A stretch of DNA of 64,000 nt from contig NC_053036.3 in assembly GCF_002575655.3 (NCBI RefSeq), positions 163,594,627 through 163,658,626 on the forward strand, in the 5' to 3' direction. Below the pieces are notes generated by a model, which was not told where the DNA came from, ran no database searches, and saw only the letters and a program-made list of their open reading frames with translations. The position numbers and the translations under genes are program-made. Of this stretch, positions 22,950-34,004 are shown in pieces. The stretch is from Aegilops tauschii subsp. strangulata (lineage: Eukaryota > Streptophyta > Magnoliopsida > Poales > Poaceae). Each line of letters begins with the position of its first letter. The first letter of the stretch is position 1.

Positions 22950-25746
22950 TATCTGTCTGAATATCATAGCCACTGACAAATCTGCTAGGAAGGGTGGCAG
23001 ACAACGCTGTGGAAATACTGCTCTTGATCTGCCTCCGGATCTGTATGAACTATACAAGACAGATCCAGAGGAGAACTACAATCAGTACGAGACCCGAATT
23101 CAATGGATCCGAAGATATTAGGCAGAACGGTGGTTCAAGTACAACTTTGTCACTACCGAATATCCTAAGAAGAATGCTATCAAGCGCCCGTGGGGCGACA
23201 TTCTTTACAAGAATCTACAACCCAAGTCGAAGCCTGAAGCTATTGCTCAAGGTTTCTATCCTTGCATGGTCAGAGGACCGCAGCCTGAAAATGCCAACTC
23301 ATCGTCCTTGTTATGGTGTCGTGAAGACAATCCCTTCAAGCGCAACTACCAGTTTGCAAAGGAGTCAGCTGCCAAGAACAGAAAGGAGCTTGGACTCAAC
23401 TTCAACCCCGGTCCTTCTGCCCCAAGACAGGATGGCTCACGTGAAGCCAATGCCAATGTCATCGGCCCATTCACTAGCTTCGACGGGCTCCTCTCTCACA
23501 TTGCTGCTCAGAGGGCCACAGTAGATCAGTCTACTAATGACGTAGACTCTGAAGATGTCCCAGCACCACCAAAGCAGAAGAAGACAAAGGCAAACGCTTC
23601 AAAGCCCTCTACCGCACCAACCGCTTCGACTGTGAAGCCATTGAAGACTGCACCTCCTGAACACGGTGTGCAGTCTGAAGACTTGTCTCGTGTCTCCAAG
23701 AGGACCAAGAAGAGTAGAAGACCAAGCAGCCCAAGAAATTTTTTGGGCATAACCTGACTCCTACTGTCATTCTATGCAACGAGGAAGACACCATTGATCT
23801 ATCAAGTGATGAAGATCTTGGTGATGAAGCTCTAGAAATGCTGATCAAGAGCAAGCAAGAGGCGGGGATCTTCAATGATCTGCCCCTCTTTGATGTTGAT
23901 ATATTGAACAACTTCATCGATGAATGGTTTGACGAGCAGAGCATCAGTATTGATGACCTTCAGCTGCCAGTGGACATCAGTGTCACTTTTCATGGAGCTA
24001 TTGCAAATGAATTGGCCTTAGCTCAGAAAATCGTCGAGCTCAAGAACAAGATTGATCATGATAAGGCACATTTCAAGAAGCACATGTCCAAGCTCAGTGT
24101 GGCTGATGTGCAAATCTTCAAGAAGATGTTGCATGATCTTATGGAAGAATGCCACAAGAAGCATGAAGAAGCCAAATGCTCATGAGAGCGCATGAAGTAT
24201 TATGTGCAGAAATGTGTTCAAGCACATAATGAAGCTAAGAAAGGTCTCTTGGGTGTCCTGGCATCGACCCCAGAATGGCTGCCAAGCAAAAGAAGAAGTC
24301 TGTTGAAGCTCAGCGGCAGGAACGACCAAGCATAGGTTTCCCTGCCAGCATGACTGGCTCGAAGCCAAGGGTCCCATCAGCAGCTTCAGAGATGAAGAAA
24401 ACCAGGCATGCTGAAGCCGAAGCCAAGAATAGGAAGCTCAAGGACACCTCTGATGATGCTCCCTCCAAGCAGAAATTGAAGACAAAGGCTTCAAAGTCTT
24501 CAAAGAAAGAGCGCGCTGCTGTCCCAGAGCCCCTCATAGTTGAACCTATCTCTGTCGCTCTTCCTGCTTCAACCAACCAAGAGCACTGCCTTGTGATCCA
24601 TGAGCCTGCTTCCACAGAGGCTCATGCAAGTGAAGAAGTTCCAGCTGCTGACCCCAACACAGCAGAAGACATTGGTTATGACGACAATGTGCATGATGAT
24701 GAAGTCCTTCCTCAGCTCGAGCCCTAGTCGGTATCATCGCATGCTCCAATGAGCAGTGAACTTATTAGCATTGGTCGTCCATTGACGCCAATTGCTCAAG
24801 ATGACTCATGGACTGAGCGCCAACAACAAGACACCCCAGTGCATGATGAGACACCTCGTACTCCCCCTGCTCAAGTTACTTCTTCAGTCCTTGATGATGG
24901 AGACTACATGGAACGGACCACTCCTTCTCCAAAGGCGTCGCCAGCATTCCGCAGGCTTCACAAGGGCCTCCGACCATAGCTCTCCATGTCGAGCATTCCA
25001 GAAGAAGAAGCGCAACACACTAGCTCAGTAGCACGTCAAGTGTTTCCTGAAGCTAGTCCTTCTGCGACTGCCTCAGAGTCTGAAGCCAAGACTGTTGAAG
25101 ACATTCCGGCTGCATCAGCCGAAGAAGAAAAAGAAGAAGAAAGAGAAGCCACGCCCCCTGCAAGTGATACAGTCATTATCGAGGAGAATGTGATTGTGCC
25201 CGACCCTCCAGTCATTGAACAGATGGTGGTTGAAAACCATGAGGCTGCCACCAACAACACCACTGAGGCCAATGACTCAGTCATGGCCGAAGACAATGTG
25301 GAGCCCGAAGCCAATGTGAATGCTGAAGCCACAGTGACGCCTATCATCTCTGATGGCGCCGTTCCTCTTACAAGGCCACATAACATGGAACGTGCATTCA
25401 ATCGTGAAGACGATCTCATCACAGTCCGACGGCCAATCATGGTTCCACCCACTGCTCCCGGGCCACAGTATGATTATCATGTGGAGCAGAGGCCCCAAGT
25501 TCAGAAGCCTAAGCCACGTCTGCCAAGGCTTCCAAGTGATGTCACCACTCAGGGCTCATTCAGCGTGCTCAGCTTCAGAGAGCACAATACTTTCTTTGAC
25601 AGCGCTAAGAACCCATACAGCAAGCCCAAGATCTCCTCTGACAGATTTTGGAGCCATCAGCAGCGAAGCTATTACTCATGCATCCTGTACAACCAAGACC
25701 GGATCTTTCCACACAAGCATCTGGATTGTGATGCTATGGTTGGGCT
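22950..25746 (+). pseudogene. Extra 3' ORF of Maximus-type element, N-terminal part
   Basis: A long charged, low-complexity protein typical of the additional ORF after pol in Sireviruses (sometimes called env-like; its function is not established). It starts near 22950-23000 (exact start uncertain). It carries a conserved-looking N-terminal block (about 23010-23420), Lys-rich and Ser/Pro-rich linkers (KQKKTKANASK), a coiled-coil-like helix-rich stretch (about 23990-24180), Glu/Ala/Pro-rich repeats (24270-25330) and a folded block (25540-25746). Stops occur in frame at 23119, 24183, 24725 and 24977, with frameshifts near 23740 and 24270. The frame is then interrupted by the Copia insertion at 25747 and resumes at 39764. 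Confidence 0.7.
25742..25746 (+). repeat. Target-site duplication GGGCT, left copy
   Basis: The five bases before the Angela-type 5' LTR are identical to 39759-39763 after its 3' LTR. Confidence 0.95.
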
Positions 25747-26258
25747 TGAAGGAAATATGCCCTAGAGGCAATAATACAGTTATTATTTATTTCCTCACAT
25801 CATGATAAATGTTTATTATTCATGATGGAATTGTATTAACCGGAAACTTAGTACATGTGTGAATACATAGACAAACAGAGTGTCACTAGTATGCCTCTAC
25901 TTGACTAGCTCGTTAATTAAAGATGGTTGTGTTTCCTAACCATAGACATGAGTTGTCATTTGATTAACGGGATCACATCATTAGGAGAATGATGTGATTG
26001 ACTTGACCCAGTCCGTTAGCTTAGCACTTGATCGTTTAGTATGTTGCTATTGCTTTCTTCATGACTTATACATGTTCCTATGACTATGAGATTATGCAAC
26101 TCCCGTTTACCGGAGGAACACTTTGTGTGCTACCAAACGTCACAATGTAACTGGGTGATTATAAAGGTGCTCTATAGGTGTCACCGAAGGTACTTGTTGA
26201 GTTGGCGTATTTCGAGATTAGGATTTGTCACTCCGATTGTCGGAGAGGTATCTCTGGG

Positions 26259-27633
26259 CACTAGCACAAAACAACGCTTTGGTCACAGGGCAATATTCAC
26301 ATCAGTCCCGGTTCAGTCACGAACCGGGACTAATGTGAGCATTCGTCCCGGTTCACCTGGGCCCTTTAGTCCCGGTTGGTGCCACGAACCGGGACTAAAG
26401 GGTGCGATGCCCATTAGTCCCGGTTGGTGCCACCAACCGGTACTAATGGGCTTTGAGGCATTAGTACCGGTTCATGGCACGAACCGGTACTAAAGGGCCC
26501 ATCAAACTCTAACACCCCCCCCCCCCCCCCCGTGGACCGCCTTTTCAGTTTTAGAAAAAACAAAAGAAAATGATGGAAATGTCAAAAAAAATAAAATAGA
26601 ATAAGTTTCCCATGTGATATGTGGTCTAGTTGTTGGGAAAATTAACAAATATGAATTTCAACTTTATTTGCAAAATCTTTCTGGAATTTCTTAAAATGGG
26701 CATAACTTTTGCATACGAACTCGGATGAAAAAGTTTTTTATATGAAAAATCATCTACTCGAAAAGTTACACCCGAATTTAACCGGGGGAACCTTGTTAAA
26801 CATTTTGAAAATCCTCAAAAACCTAACAGAAAAAAGTTACGGGGCTTTTAAGATCTGGAGAGGCAAAAAATTCAAAAAATTTCAAATTGTGGTCAAACAA
26901 TGGTCAAACTAATTATTCTAGAATATTAGTGTTACTAAATAATTATTTCATTTTTTTTGAATTTTGGTCAAATCTGGTCAAACTATGGTCAAACAGTGGT
27001 CAAACAGTGGTCAAACAATGGTCAAACTAATTATTCCAGAAATATTAGTGCTACTAAATAATTATTGTTTTTAAAACAATAGTTTCAAACTCAAATAGTG
27101 AAATGTGTCACTTCATGCTCAAGCTAAATTCCTGAGTGTTAATAGAATTGACATCTTACTATTGTCAGGAAAACAACAAGTGCAGACTTGGAAACGAGGG
27201 AGAATAGAACCCGGAAGTTAAGCGTGCTCAGGCTGGAGTAGTGAGAGGATGGGTGACTGTCCGGGAAGTTAGATGATTTGGAATGATGAAGGGTGATTAG
27301 AGGTTAGAGGATAAATTGAGTAGTGATGAGGGGTGGTGATTAGAGATTAAAATAATTCACAAATTTGAAAATCAAAAAAAAATTTAAAAAAAAATCGCAA
27401 ATTTTTTTTTCAAAAAAAATATCATAAAATTTCCTTTAGTCCCGGTTGGTAACACCAACCGGGACTAAAGGTGGAGCTCCAGGCTGCGTCCACGTGGACG
27501 GCCTTTAGTCCCGGTTCGTGTAAGAACCGGGACTAAAGGGGGGAGGCATTAGTAACGACCCTTTAGTCCCGGTTCAAAAACGGGGACTAAAGGCCCTTAC
27601 CAACCGGGACAAAAGCCCCCTTTTCTACTAGTG
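26259..27633. mobile_element. Small non-autonomous CACTA element (TSD GGG)
   Basis: 1375 bp, starting CACTAGCACAAAACAACGC and ending CTTTTCTACTAGTG. The ends are imperfect inverted repeats beginning CACTA. GGG is duplicated at 26256-26258 and 27634-27636, and the 3' LTR shows the empty site. Subterminal regions (26300-26500 and 27430-27600) hold repeated hairpins built from TTAGTCCCGGTT and its complement around short loops. The interior has no transposase; it holds a C17 run (26515-26531), repeated GGTCAAAC words (26890-27020), a 5S rRNA-like segment and an A/T-rich tract. Mobilisation would need a transposase from another CACTA copy. Confidence 0.92.
27205..27270 (+). pseudogene. 5S rRNA-like fragment with internal promoter region
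   Basis: The stretch contains GAAGTTAAGCGTGCTC, then GGAGTAGTGAGAGGATGGG, then TGAC and CCGGGAAGTT. This order and spacing match positions about 45-110 of plant 5S rRNA, which cover the A box, intermediate element and C box of the internal pol III promoter. The 5' end of 5S is absent and the 3' end is lost after GGGAAGT, so it is a fragment and not a working gene. It sits inside the CACTA element. Confidence 0.75.
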
Positions 27634-28123
27634 GGGCCCACTCGGTAATGCACATCACTATTAGCCTTGCAAGCATTGTAACTAATGAGTTAGTTGCGAA
27701 ATGATGTATTACGGAATGAGTAAAGAGACTTGCCGGTAACGAGATTGAACTAGGTATTAAGATACCGACGATCGAATCTTGGGCAAGTAACATACCGATG
27801 ACAAAGGGAACAACGTATGTTGTTATGCGGTTTGACCGATAAAGATCTTCGTAGAATATGTGGGAGCCAATATGAGCATCCAGGTTCCGCTATTGGTTAT
27901 TGACCGGAGACGTGTCTCGATCATGTCTACATAGTTCTCGAACCTGTAGGGTCTGCACGCTTAAAGTTCGGTGACGATCGGTATTATGAGTTTTTGTGTT
28001 TTGATGTACCGAAGGTAGTTCGGAGTCCCGGATATGATCACGGACATGACGAGGAGTCTTGAAATGGTTGAGACGTAAAGATCGATATATTGGACGACTA
28101 TGTTCGGACACCGGAAAGGTTCC

Positions 28124-28254
28124 TATCGTGGAATTGTCACGGCAGATGTCCTCGAGTTAGGACTTATTCGTGGAGCCATCACAACTAGGAAGCTTGAAGG
28201 GGTTAATGTGGGACAAGGAACACGAGGGTTTATACTGGTTCGGCCCCTTACGAT
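28124..28254 (-). repeat. Remnant of the 3' LTR of the minus-strand Gypsy
   Basis: 131 bp matching the last part of the 5' LTR (31508-31638). The match stops at CCTTACG, where pol sequence begins. Confidence 0.85.
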
Positions 28255-31200
28255 GAGCGCGCTTTCCTATTTTGGATCCAGATTTGCACTGATGCTAAAC
28301 TGCTGAGATGAGTCACCTGGAACAAAATCAACAAGTTTAGTCTCATCAGCTGACTTAAATTTCATTGCCGGCTCTTGTTCTGTGGTTGGCTTTTTCAGAG
28401 AGGTCATATCTGTTGGGTCAACATTGTCTTTGTAAAACTTCAACTCCTCTGTAGCACACACAGATTCTGCATAAGCCGCGTCGCCTTCCTCACACTCCAG
28501 AGCCACTTTCCGGCTGCCGTGAACCGTAATAGTCCCATTGTGACCCGGCATTTTGAGCTGTAAGTACACATAACACGGTCGTGCCATGAACTTGGCGTAA
28601 GCCGCCCGTCCAAATATAGCATGGTATGGACTTCTTATCTTGACCACCTCAAAGGTCAATTTCTCCACCCTGTAGTTGTTCTCATCACCAAAGGCCACTT
28701 CCAATTCGATCTTGCCAACTGGATAAGCCGACTTACCAGGTACTACACCATGGAAGATGGTGTTTGACTGGCTGAGGTTCTTATGAACCAACCCCATACG
28801 GTGAAAGGTCTCATAATAGAGGATGTTGATGCTGATGCCTCCATCCATGAGCACCTTTGTGAACTTATATCCTCCCACTTGAGGAGCCACAACTAAGGCC
28901 AAGTGGCCCGGGTTATCCACCCGGGGAGGGTGATCCTCCCTACTCCACACTATAGGCTGCTCAGACCACCGCAAGTAGCGTGGGACCGCCGGCTCAACCG
29001 CATTCATAGCCCTCTTGTGAAGCTTCTGATCTCGCTTGCACAAACTAGTGGTAAACACATGATACTGTCCACCGCTAAGCTGCTTTGGATTGGTCTGATA
29101 ACCCCCTGCTGCTGTTGATGACCCTGGCCAGACTGTTGATTAAAGCCCCCTTGACCACTCTGAGGACCAGAATTTGAGCCGCCCCCCGGGCCATGAAAGC
29201 CGCCGGCGCCTGAGCCGCCGCCCGGGCCATTGTAGTTTTTAAAGGGTTTCATGATTGCACAATCCTTCCATAGATGAGTCGCTGGCTTCTCTCTAGAGCC
29301 ATGCCTTGGACAAGGTTCATTCAACAGCTGCTCCAGCGTCGGACCTGACCCGCCGCCGCGGCGAGGGGGTCTCCCCTTGCGTCGCTGGTTATTACCTTGT
29401 GAGCTGGCGTTGGCTACAAACTCTAGGCTGCCATCGGCCTTGCGCTTGCCTCCTCCTTGGTTCCCCGGGTTATGCTGGGGACCCTTGCCATTGCCATTCT
29501 TCTTTCCCTTCCCTGCCCTTTCATCATCTGAAGGGGGATCCTTGGTACCATCAGAATCGGCGTACTTGACAAGAGCCGCCATTAGCGTGCCCATGTCACT
29601 GCAGTCGCGCTTAAGCCGCCCGAGTTTCATCTTCAGGGGGACGAAGCGACAATTCTGTTCCAACATTAAGACTGCAGAGCCGGCATCCATCTTATCTGAT
29701 GAATGTATGATCTCCTTGACCCGGCGAACCCAATGAGTCGTGGATTCACCCTCCTGCTGCTTACAATTAGTCAAATCCACAATTGACATAGACTGCCTAC
29801 AGGTATCCTTGAAGTTTTGGATGAACTGGGCTTTCAGCTCAGCCCAAGATCCGATGGAGTTCGGCGGTAGCCCTTTCAACCAAGTGCGGGCAGTCCCATC
29901 CAACATCATGGTGAAATATTTGGCCATGGCCGCCTCACTGACCTCCAGTAGCTCCATAGCCATCTCATAACTCTCGATCCAAGCTGCGGGTTGCAAGTCA
30001 GCTGTGTAGTTAGGCACCTTCCTAGGGCCCTTGAAGTCCTTAGGTAGACGTTCATTACGGATAGCTGGCACTAAACAAGGGACACCCCCGGTCCTGGTAG
30101 GGATACCCACATCAATGGAAGTCGTCGGGTAAGCCGGGGGGGTCTGGTAAGCCGTCAGCTGAGGTACTTGCTCCGCCTCTTGCCGCGCTTGGTCTGCTGC
30201 GTAAAAGGCTCCATTATGAGCCGGGCCATGGCCAGGGGGCGGGTCATGGCGTCGGACGTTACTTGAGCCGGTTGCTGAGACCATGTGCCGGCTGTAACTC
30301 GGGCTCTGGCCTGGACGAGGGGTCGAGTGGATCCTGTCCCGGCTGTAGGAGTACGCCTCTTGCTGCGCCAGTGCTGTCTGAAGGAGTTCCCTGACCCGGC
30401 GGGTCTCAATAGCCGTCGGAGAGTCGCCGTCAACCGGTAGAGCCGCCAGCCGTGCCGCCGCAGCGACCATGTTCTCCAGCGGGTTATTATAATGACCCGG
30501 GGGTATTGGCACGTACTGAGGCGGGGCAGGGGCACCTGGGGAGGCCCCATCACTCGTGGCTGAATAAGGGGTCCAGACCCGGGCGCTAGGACCCCTTGCG
30601 GGTTACTAGACCCTGCACCTGGCGTGTTGAAGAGGTTGCATGGATCGTAAACCGGTGGGAGTCGAGACTGGGCCTTTTGATGCCTCCTTCTCATGACCTC
30701 ATTGGCCGCGTTCTGATCCATCGTGAGTTGGAAGGACTGCGCCTGAATCAGCTGAGTCTGGGCATCGAGAGCCGCCCGCTCCGCCGCCAGCCTGATCCCT
30801 TCCGCTGCAAGATCCTCTTTAGCTTTTATCATATCCAATTTTAACTGTGCCACCTCCGCATCATGCTGAGCTTGATCCGCCGGGTCAACCGTGGCGGTTA
30901 ACAGGGCCGTCATCTTGTCCGTGAGATCCATTAGCACCTGAGCCGGAGAAGGCACCGGGTTTCCCGCTCCAGCAGCGGGGTTCTGAACAGGCTGCGCACC
31001 AGCCATAAAAACTCCAACCTGACTTGGTGGCTCAAAAAGGTCCGGAATACTGTCACCATCGGAACAACCCATGAGCCTGCCATCTTGAAGTTGGTACAAC
31101 GAGTTTGACTCATCGGTGGCCGACTCGCCGTCAGAGCCGGCGGCCGCCTCATCACCAGATCCAGATTGATCGGAGAGTCCTCCATGGATGCACCCCACAA

Positions 31201-31420
31201 AAGCATGCCTTATGGCAGGCCGGGCCTGGGCGGGTCGCACAAGCTGAGCCGTCTCGATGAGATCAGCGCAGAGACCCGGCTCAGGGCCCGGCTCACCAAT
31301 CTTGCCAATGAAAACATGAATTCCGCCGAAGGGGACCCGGTACCCGTACTCAATTGAGCCGGCGTCGGGGCCCCAGTTTGCATCGTCGATGTAGAGCTTG
31401 CCGCGACGACTCTTGGTCAT
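28255..31420 (-). pseudogene. Gypsy gag and protease, pol deleted
   Basis: First ATG after the primer site is at 31420. The N-terminal part (to about 30510) holds an alanine-rich coiled coil (about 30700-30920). A frameshift near 30510 leads into the gag core (about 29560-30000, with WLKGLPPNSIGSW) and a zinc-knuckle-like CPRHG...HLWKDC (about 29265-29320), followed by a Gly-rich tail. A second frameshift near 29065 leads to the retropepsin region, with VLMDGGISINILY near 28822-28860. The frame runs to LDPK, where an in-frame stop occurs (about 28270), and a few RT codons later the DNA joins the LTR. It could at best give structural and protease functions. Confidence 0.85.
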
Positions 31421-31487
31421 CCGGCCCACAGCGTATCCCTTGAGCCCTTCGAAGCTGCCCTTTAAGAACTCAAATCCACCGTGCGCT

Positions 31488-31507
31488 GGCCCCACGGTGG
31501 GCGCCAC
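31488..31507 (-). promoter_or_regulatory. Primer binding site of the minus-strand Gypsy
   Basis: Directly after the LTR, the minus strand reads GTGGCGCCCACCGTGGGGCC. TGGCGCC-type sequences are common Gypsy primer sites; I do not name the tRNA. Confidence 0.5.
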
Positions 31508-32026
31508 TGTCGTGGAATTGTCACGGCAGATGTCCTCGAGTTAGGACTTATTCGTGGAGCCATTGCAACTAGGAAGCTTGAAGGGGTTAATGTGGGACAA
31601 GGAACACGAGGGTTTATACTGGTTCGGCCCCTTACGGTGAAGGTAAAAGCCTACGTCCAGTTTGAGGTGGTATTGATTAGGGTTACGATCACCAGGGAGC
31701 TAAACTGCTATGCCTGGCTCTCGATGAGATTGTTGTCGCCCCTAAACCGCTGCTGGGTCGTCCCTTTATATAAGGAGGCTGACGCCCTGCAGCTCTCAGA
31801 GTCCCGGCCGGCTCATAAGAGTGTCCGGCTCGGACTCTCAACTATTCTTGCCTTACACTACAAGTTCTATCATAACAATGATTGTAATTACGGGCTTTAA
31901 GCCATATCCGGGTCTTAGCCCATCTCTGGCCCATCGTCTTCAAGCTTGGCTCCGGGCTTCTGGCAATGACCATACGAGTAACCCGGCCCCTCCTGGCGGG
32001 TAACTCTAAGGTCTATATCCTCAACA
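31508..32026 (-). repeat. 5' LTR of the minus-strand Gypsy (519 bp)
   Basis: Reads on the minus strand from TGTTGAGGATATAGACC to CAATTCCACGACA. The plus-strand left end TGTCGTGGAATTG is repeated, nearly identically, at 28124. Confidence 0.9.
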
Positions 32027-32332
32027 GTTCCGGAAGGTTTCAGACATATACCGGAGTACCGGGGGGTTACCGGAACCCCCCGGGGAGTTAATTGGGCCTC
32101 ATGGGCCCCAGTGGGAGAAGAGGAGGGGAGGCCAAGGGCAGCTGCGCGCTCCCTCCCCCTGTAGTCCGAATTGGACAAGGAGGGGGGCGGCGCCCCCCTT
32201 TCCTTCTCTTCCTCTCTCCCTTCTTTCTCCCCTCCTACTCCAACTAGGAAAAGAGGGAGTCCTACTCCCGGTGGGAGTAGGACTCCCCCCTTGGCGCGCC
32301 CTCCTCCTGGTCGGCCGCCTCCCCCTAGCTCC

Positions 32333-32340
32333 TTTATATA
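32333..32340 (+). promoter_or_regulatory. TATA box of the Angela-type 5' LTR
   Basis: TTTATATA before GGGGG, repeated at 39319-39326 in the 3' LTR. The two insertions lie upstream of it within the LTR. Confidence 0.6.
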
Positions 32341-32773
32341 CGGGGGTAGGGGGCACCCCATAGACACACAAGTTGATCTGTTGATCTCTCCCAACCGTGT
32401 GCGGTGCCCCCTCCACCATAATCCACCTCGATCATATCGTAGCGGTGCTTAGGCGAAGCCCTGCGTCGGTAGCATCATCATCACCGTCATCACATCGTCG
32501 TGCTGACAAAACACTCCTGCGAAGCTTTGCTGGATCGGAGCTCGCGGGACGTCATCGAGTTGAACGTGTGCTGAACTCGGAGGTGCCATGCGTTCGGTAC
32601 TTGGATCGGTCGGATCGTGAAGACGTACGACTACATCAACCGCGTTGTGCTAACGCTTCCGTTTTCAGTCTACGAGGGTACGTGGACACACTCTCCCCTC
32701 TCGTTGCTATGCATCACCATGATCCTGCGTGTGCGTAGGAATTTTTTTTTGAAATTACTACGTTCCCCAATAG

Positions 32774-32786
32774 TGGCATCCGAGCC
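32774..32786 (+). promoter_or_regulatory. Primer binding site of the Angela-type element
   Basis: TGGCATCCGAGCC two bases after the LTR end, a variant of the TGGTATCAGAGC initiator-Met tRNA site used by Copia elements. Confidence 0.75.
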
Positions 32787-34004
32787 AGGTTTATGCGTAG
32801 ATGTTATATGGACGAGTAGAACACAAGTGAGTTGTGGGCGATACAAGTCATACTGCTTACCAGCATGTCATACTTTGGTTCGGCGGTATTGTTGGATGAA
32901 GCGGCCCGGACCGACATTACCCGTACGCTTACGCGAGACTGGTTCTACCGACGTGCTTTGCACACAGGTGGCTGGCGGGTGTCAGTTTCTCCAACTTTAG
33001 GTGAACCGGGTGTGGCTATGCCCGGTCCTTGTGAAGGTTAAAACAACACTAACTTGACGAACTATCGTTGTGGTTTTGATGCGTAGGTAAGAACGGTTCT
33101 TGCTTAGTCCGTAGCAGCCACGTAAAACTTGCAACAACAAAGTAGAGGACGTCTAACTTGTTTTTGCAGGGCATGTTGTGATGTGATATGGTCAAGACAT
33201 GATGCTATATTTTATTGTATGAGATGATCATGTTTTGTAACAGAGTTATCGGCAATTGGCTGGAGCCATATGGTTGTCGCTTTATTGTATGCAATGCAAT
33301 CGCCCTGTAATTGCTTTACTTTATCACTAAGCGGTAGCGATAGTCGTAGAAGCAATAGTTGGCGAGATGACAACGATGCTACGATGGAGATCAAGGTGTC
33401 GTGCCGGTGACGATGGTGATCATGACGGTGCTTCGGAGATGGAGATCACAAGCACAAGATGATGATGGCCATATCATATCACTTATATTGATTGCATGTG
33501 ATGTTTATCCTTTGTGCATCTTATTTTGCTTTGATTGACGGTAGCGTTATAAGATGATCTCTCACTAAATTTCAAGGTAAAGTGTTCTCCCTGAGTATGC
33601 ACCGTTGCCCAAGTTCGTCGTGCCGAGACACCACGTGATGATCGGGTGTGATAAGCTCAAAGTTCATCTACAACGGGTGCAAGCCAGTTTTGCACACGCA
33701 GAATACTCGGGTTAAAATTGATGAGCCTAGCATATGCAGATATGGCCTCGGAACACTGAGACCGAAAGGTCGAGTGTGAATCATATAGTAGATATGATCA
33801 ACATAGTGATGTTCATCATTGAAAACTACTCCATTTCACGTGATGATCAGTTATGGTTTAGTTGATTTGGATCACGTGATCACTTAGATGATTAGAGGGA
33901 TGTCTATCTAAGTGGGAGTTCTTAAGTAATATGATTAATTGCACTTAAATTTATCATGAACTTAGTACCTGATAGTATTTGGTTGTCTATGTTGTTGTAG
34001 ATAG
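32787..34004 (+). other. Untranslated leader of the Angela-type element
   Basis: About 1.2 kb between primer site and gag start, with no coding content. Similar sequence occurs on the minus strand at about 58100-59350 in the second BARE/Angela-type copy. Confidence 0.8.

Larger units (their letters stand above)
28124..32026 (-). mobile_element. Gypsy deletion derivative, gag-protease only (TSD GTTCC)
   Basis: Minus-strand element in the Angela-type 5' LTR, flanked by GTTCC at 28119-28123 and 32027-32031. Its 5' LTR is complete (32026-31508). Next come a primer binding site and a gag and protease coding region. At about 28255 the start of the reverse transcriptase joins directly to the last 131 bp of the 3' LTR (28254-28124). 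RT, RNase H, integrase and most of the 3' LTR are gone although the TSD is intact. The terminal TG of the plus-strand left end is mutated to TA. Confidence 0.9.
25747..32772 (+). repeat. 5' LTR of the Angela-type element (interrupted twice)
   Basis: LTR segments are 25747-26258, 27634-28123 and 32032-32772, separated by a CACTA element and a minus-strand Gypsy derivative. The right terminus is CCCCAATA, a C-to-T change from the CA still present in the 3' LTR. Confidence 0.9.

Noticed and set aside
23526..23750. Antisense ORFs across the Maximus 3' ORF
   Set aside because: Mirror images of low-complexity Lys/Ser/Pro-coding sequence; no start context or signals.
26515..26531. C17 homopolymer as a biological signal
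   Set aside because: Exact length is unreliable in assemblies; treated as a simple repeat.
27205..27270. Functional 5S rRNA gene
   Set aside because: The 5' half and 3' end are missing and it lies inside a transposon.
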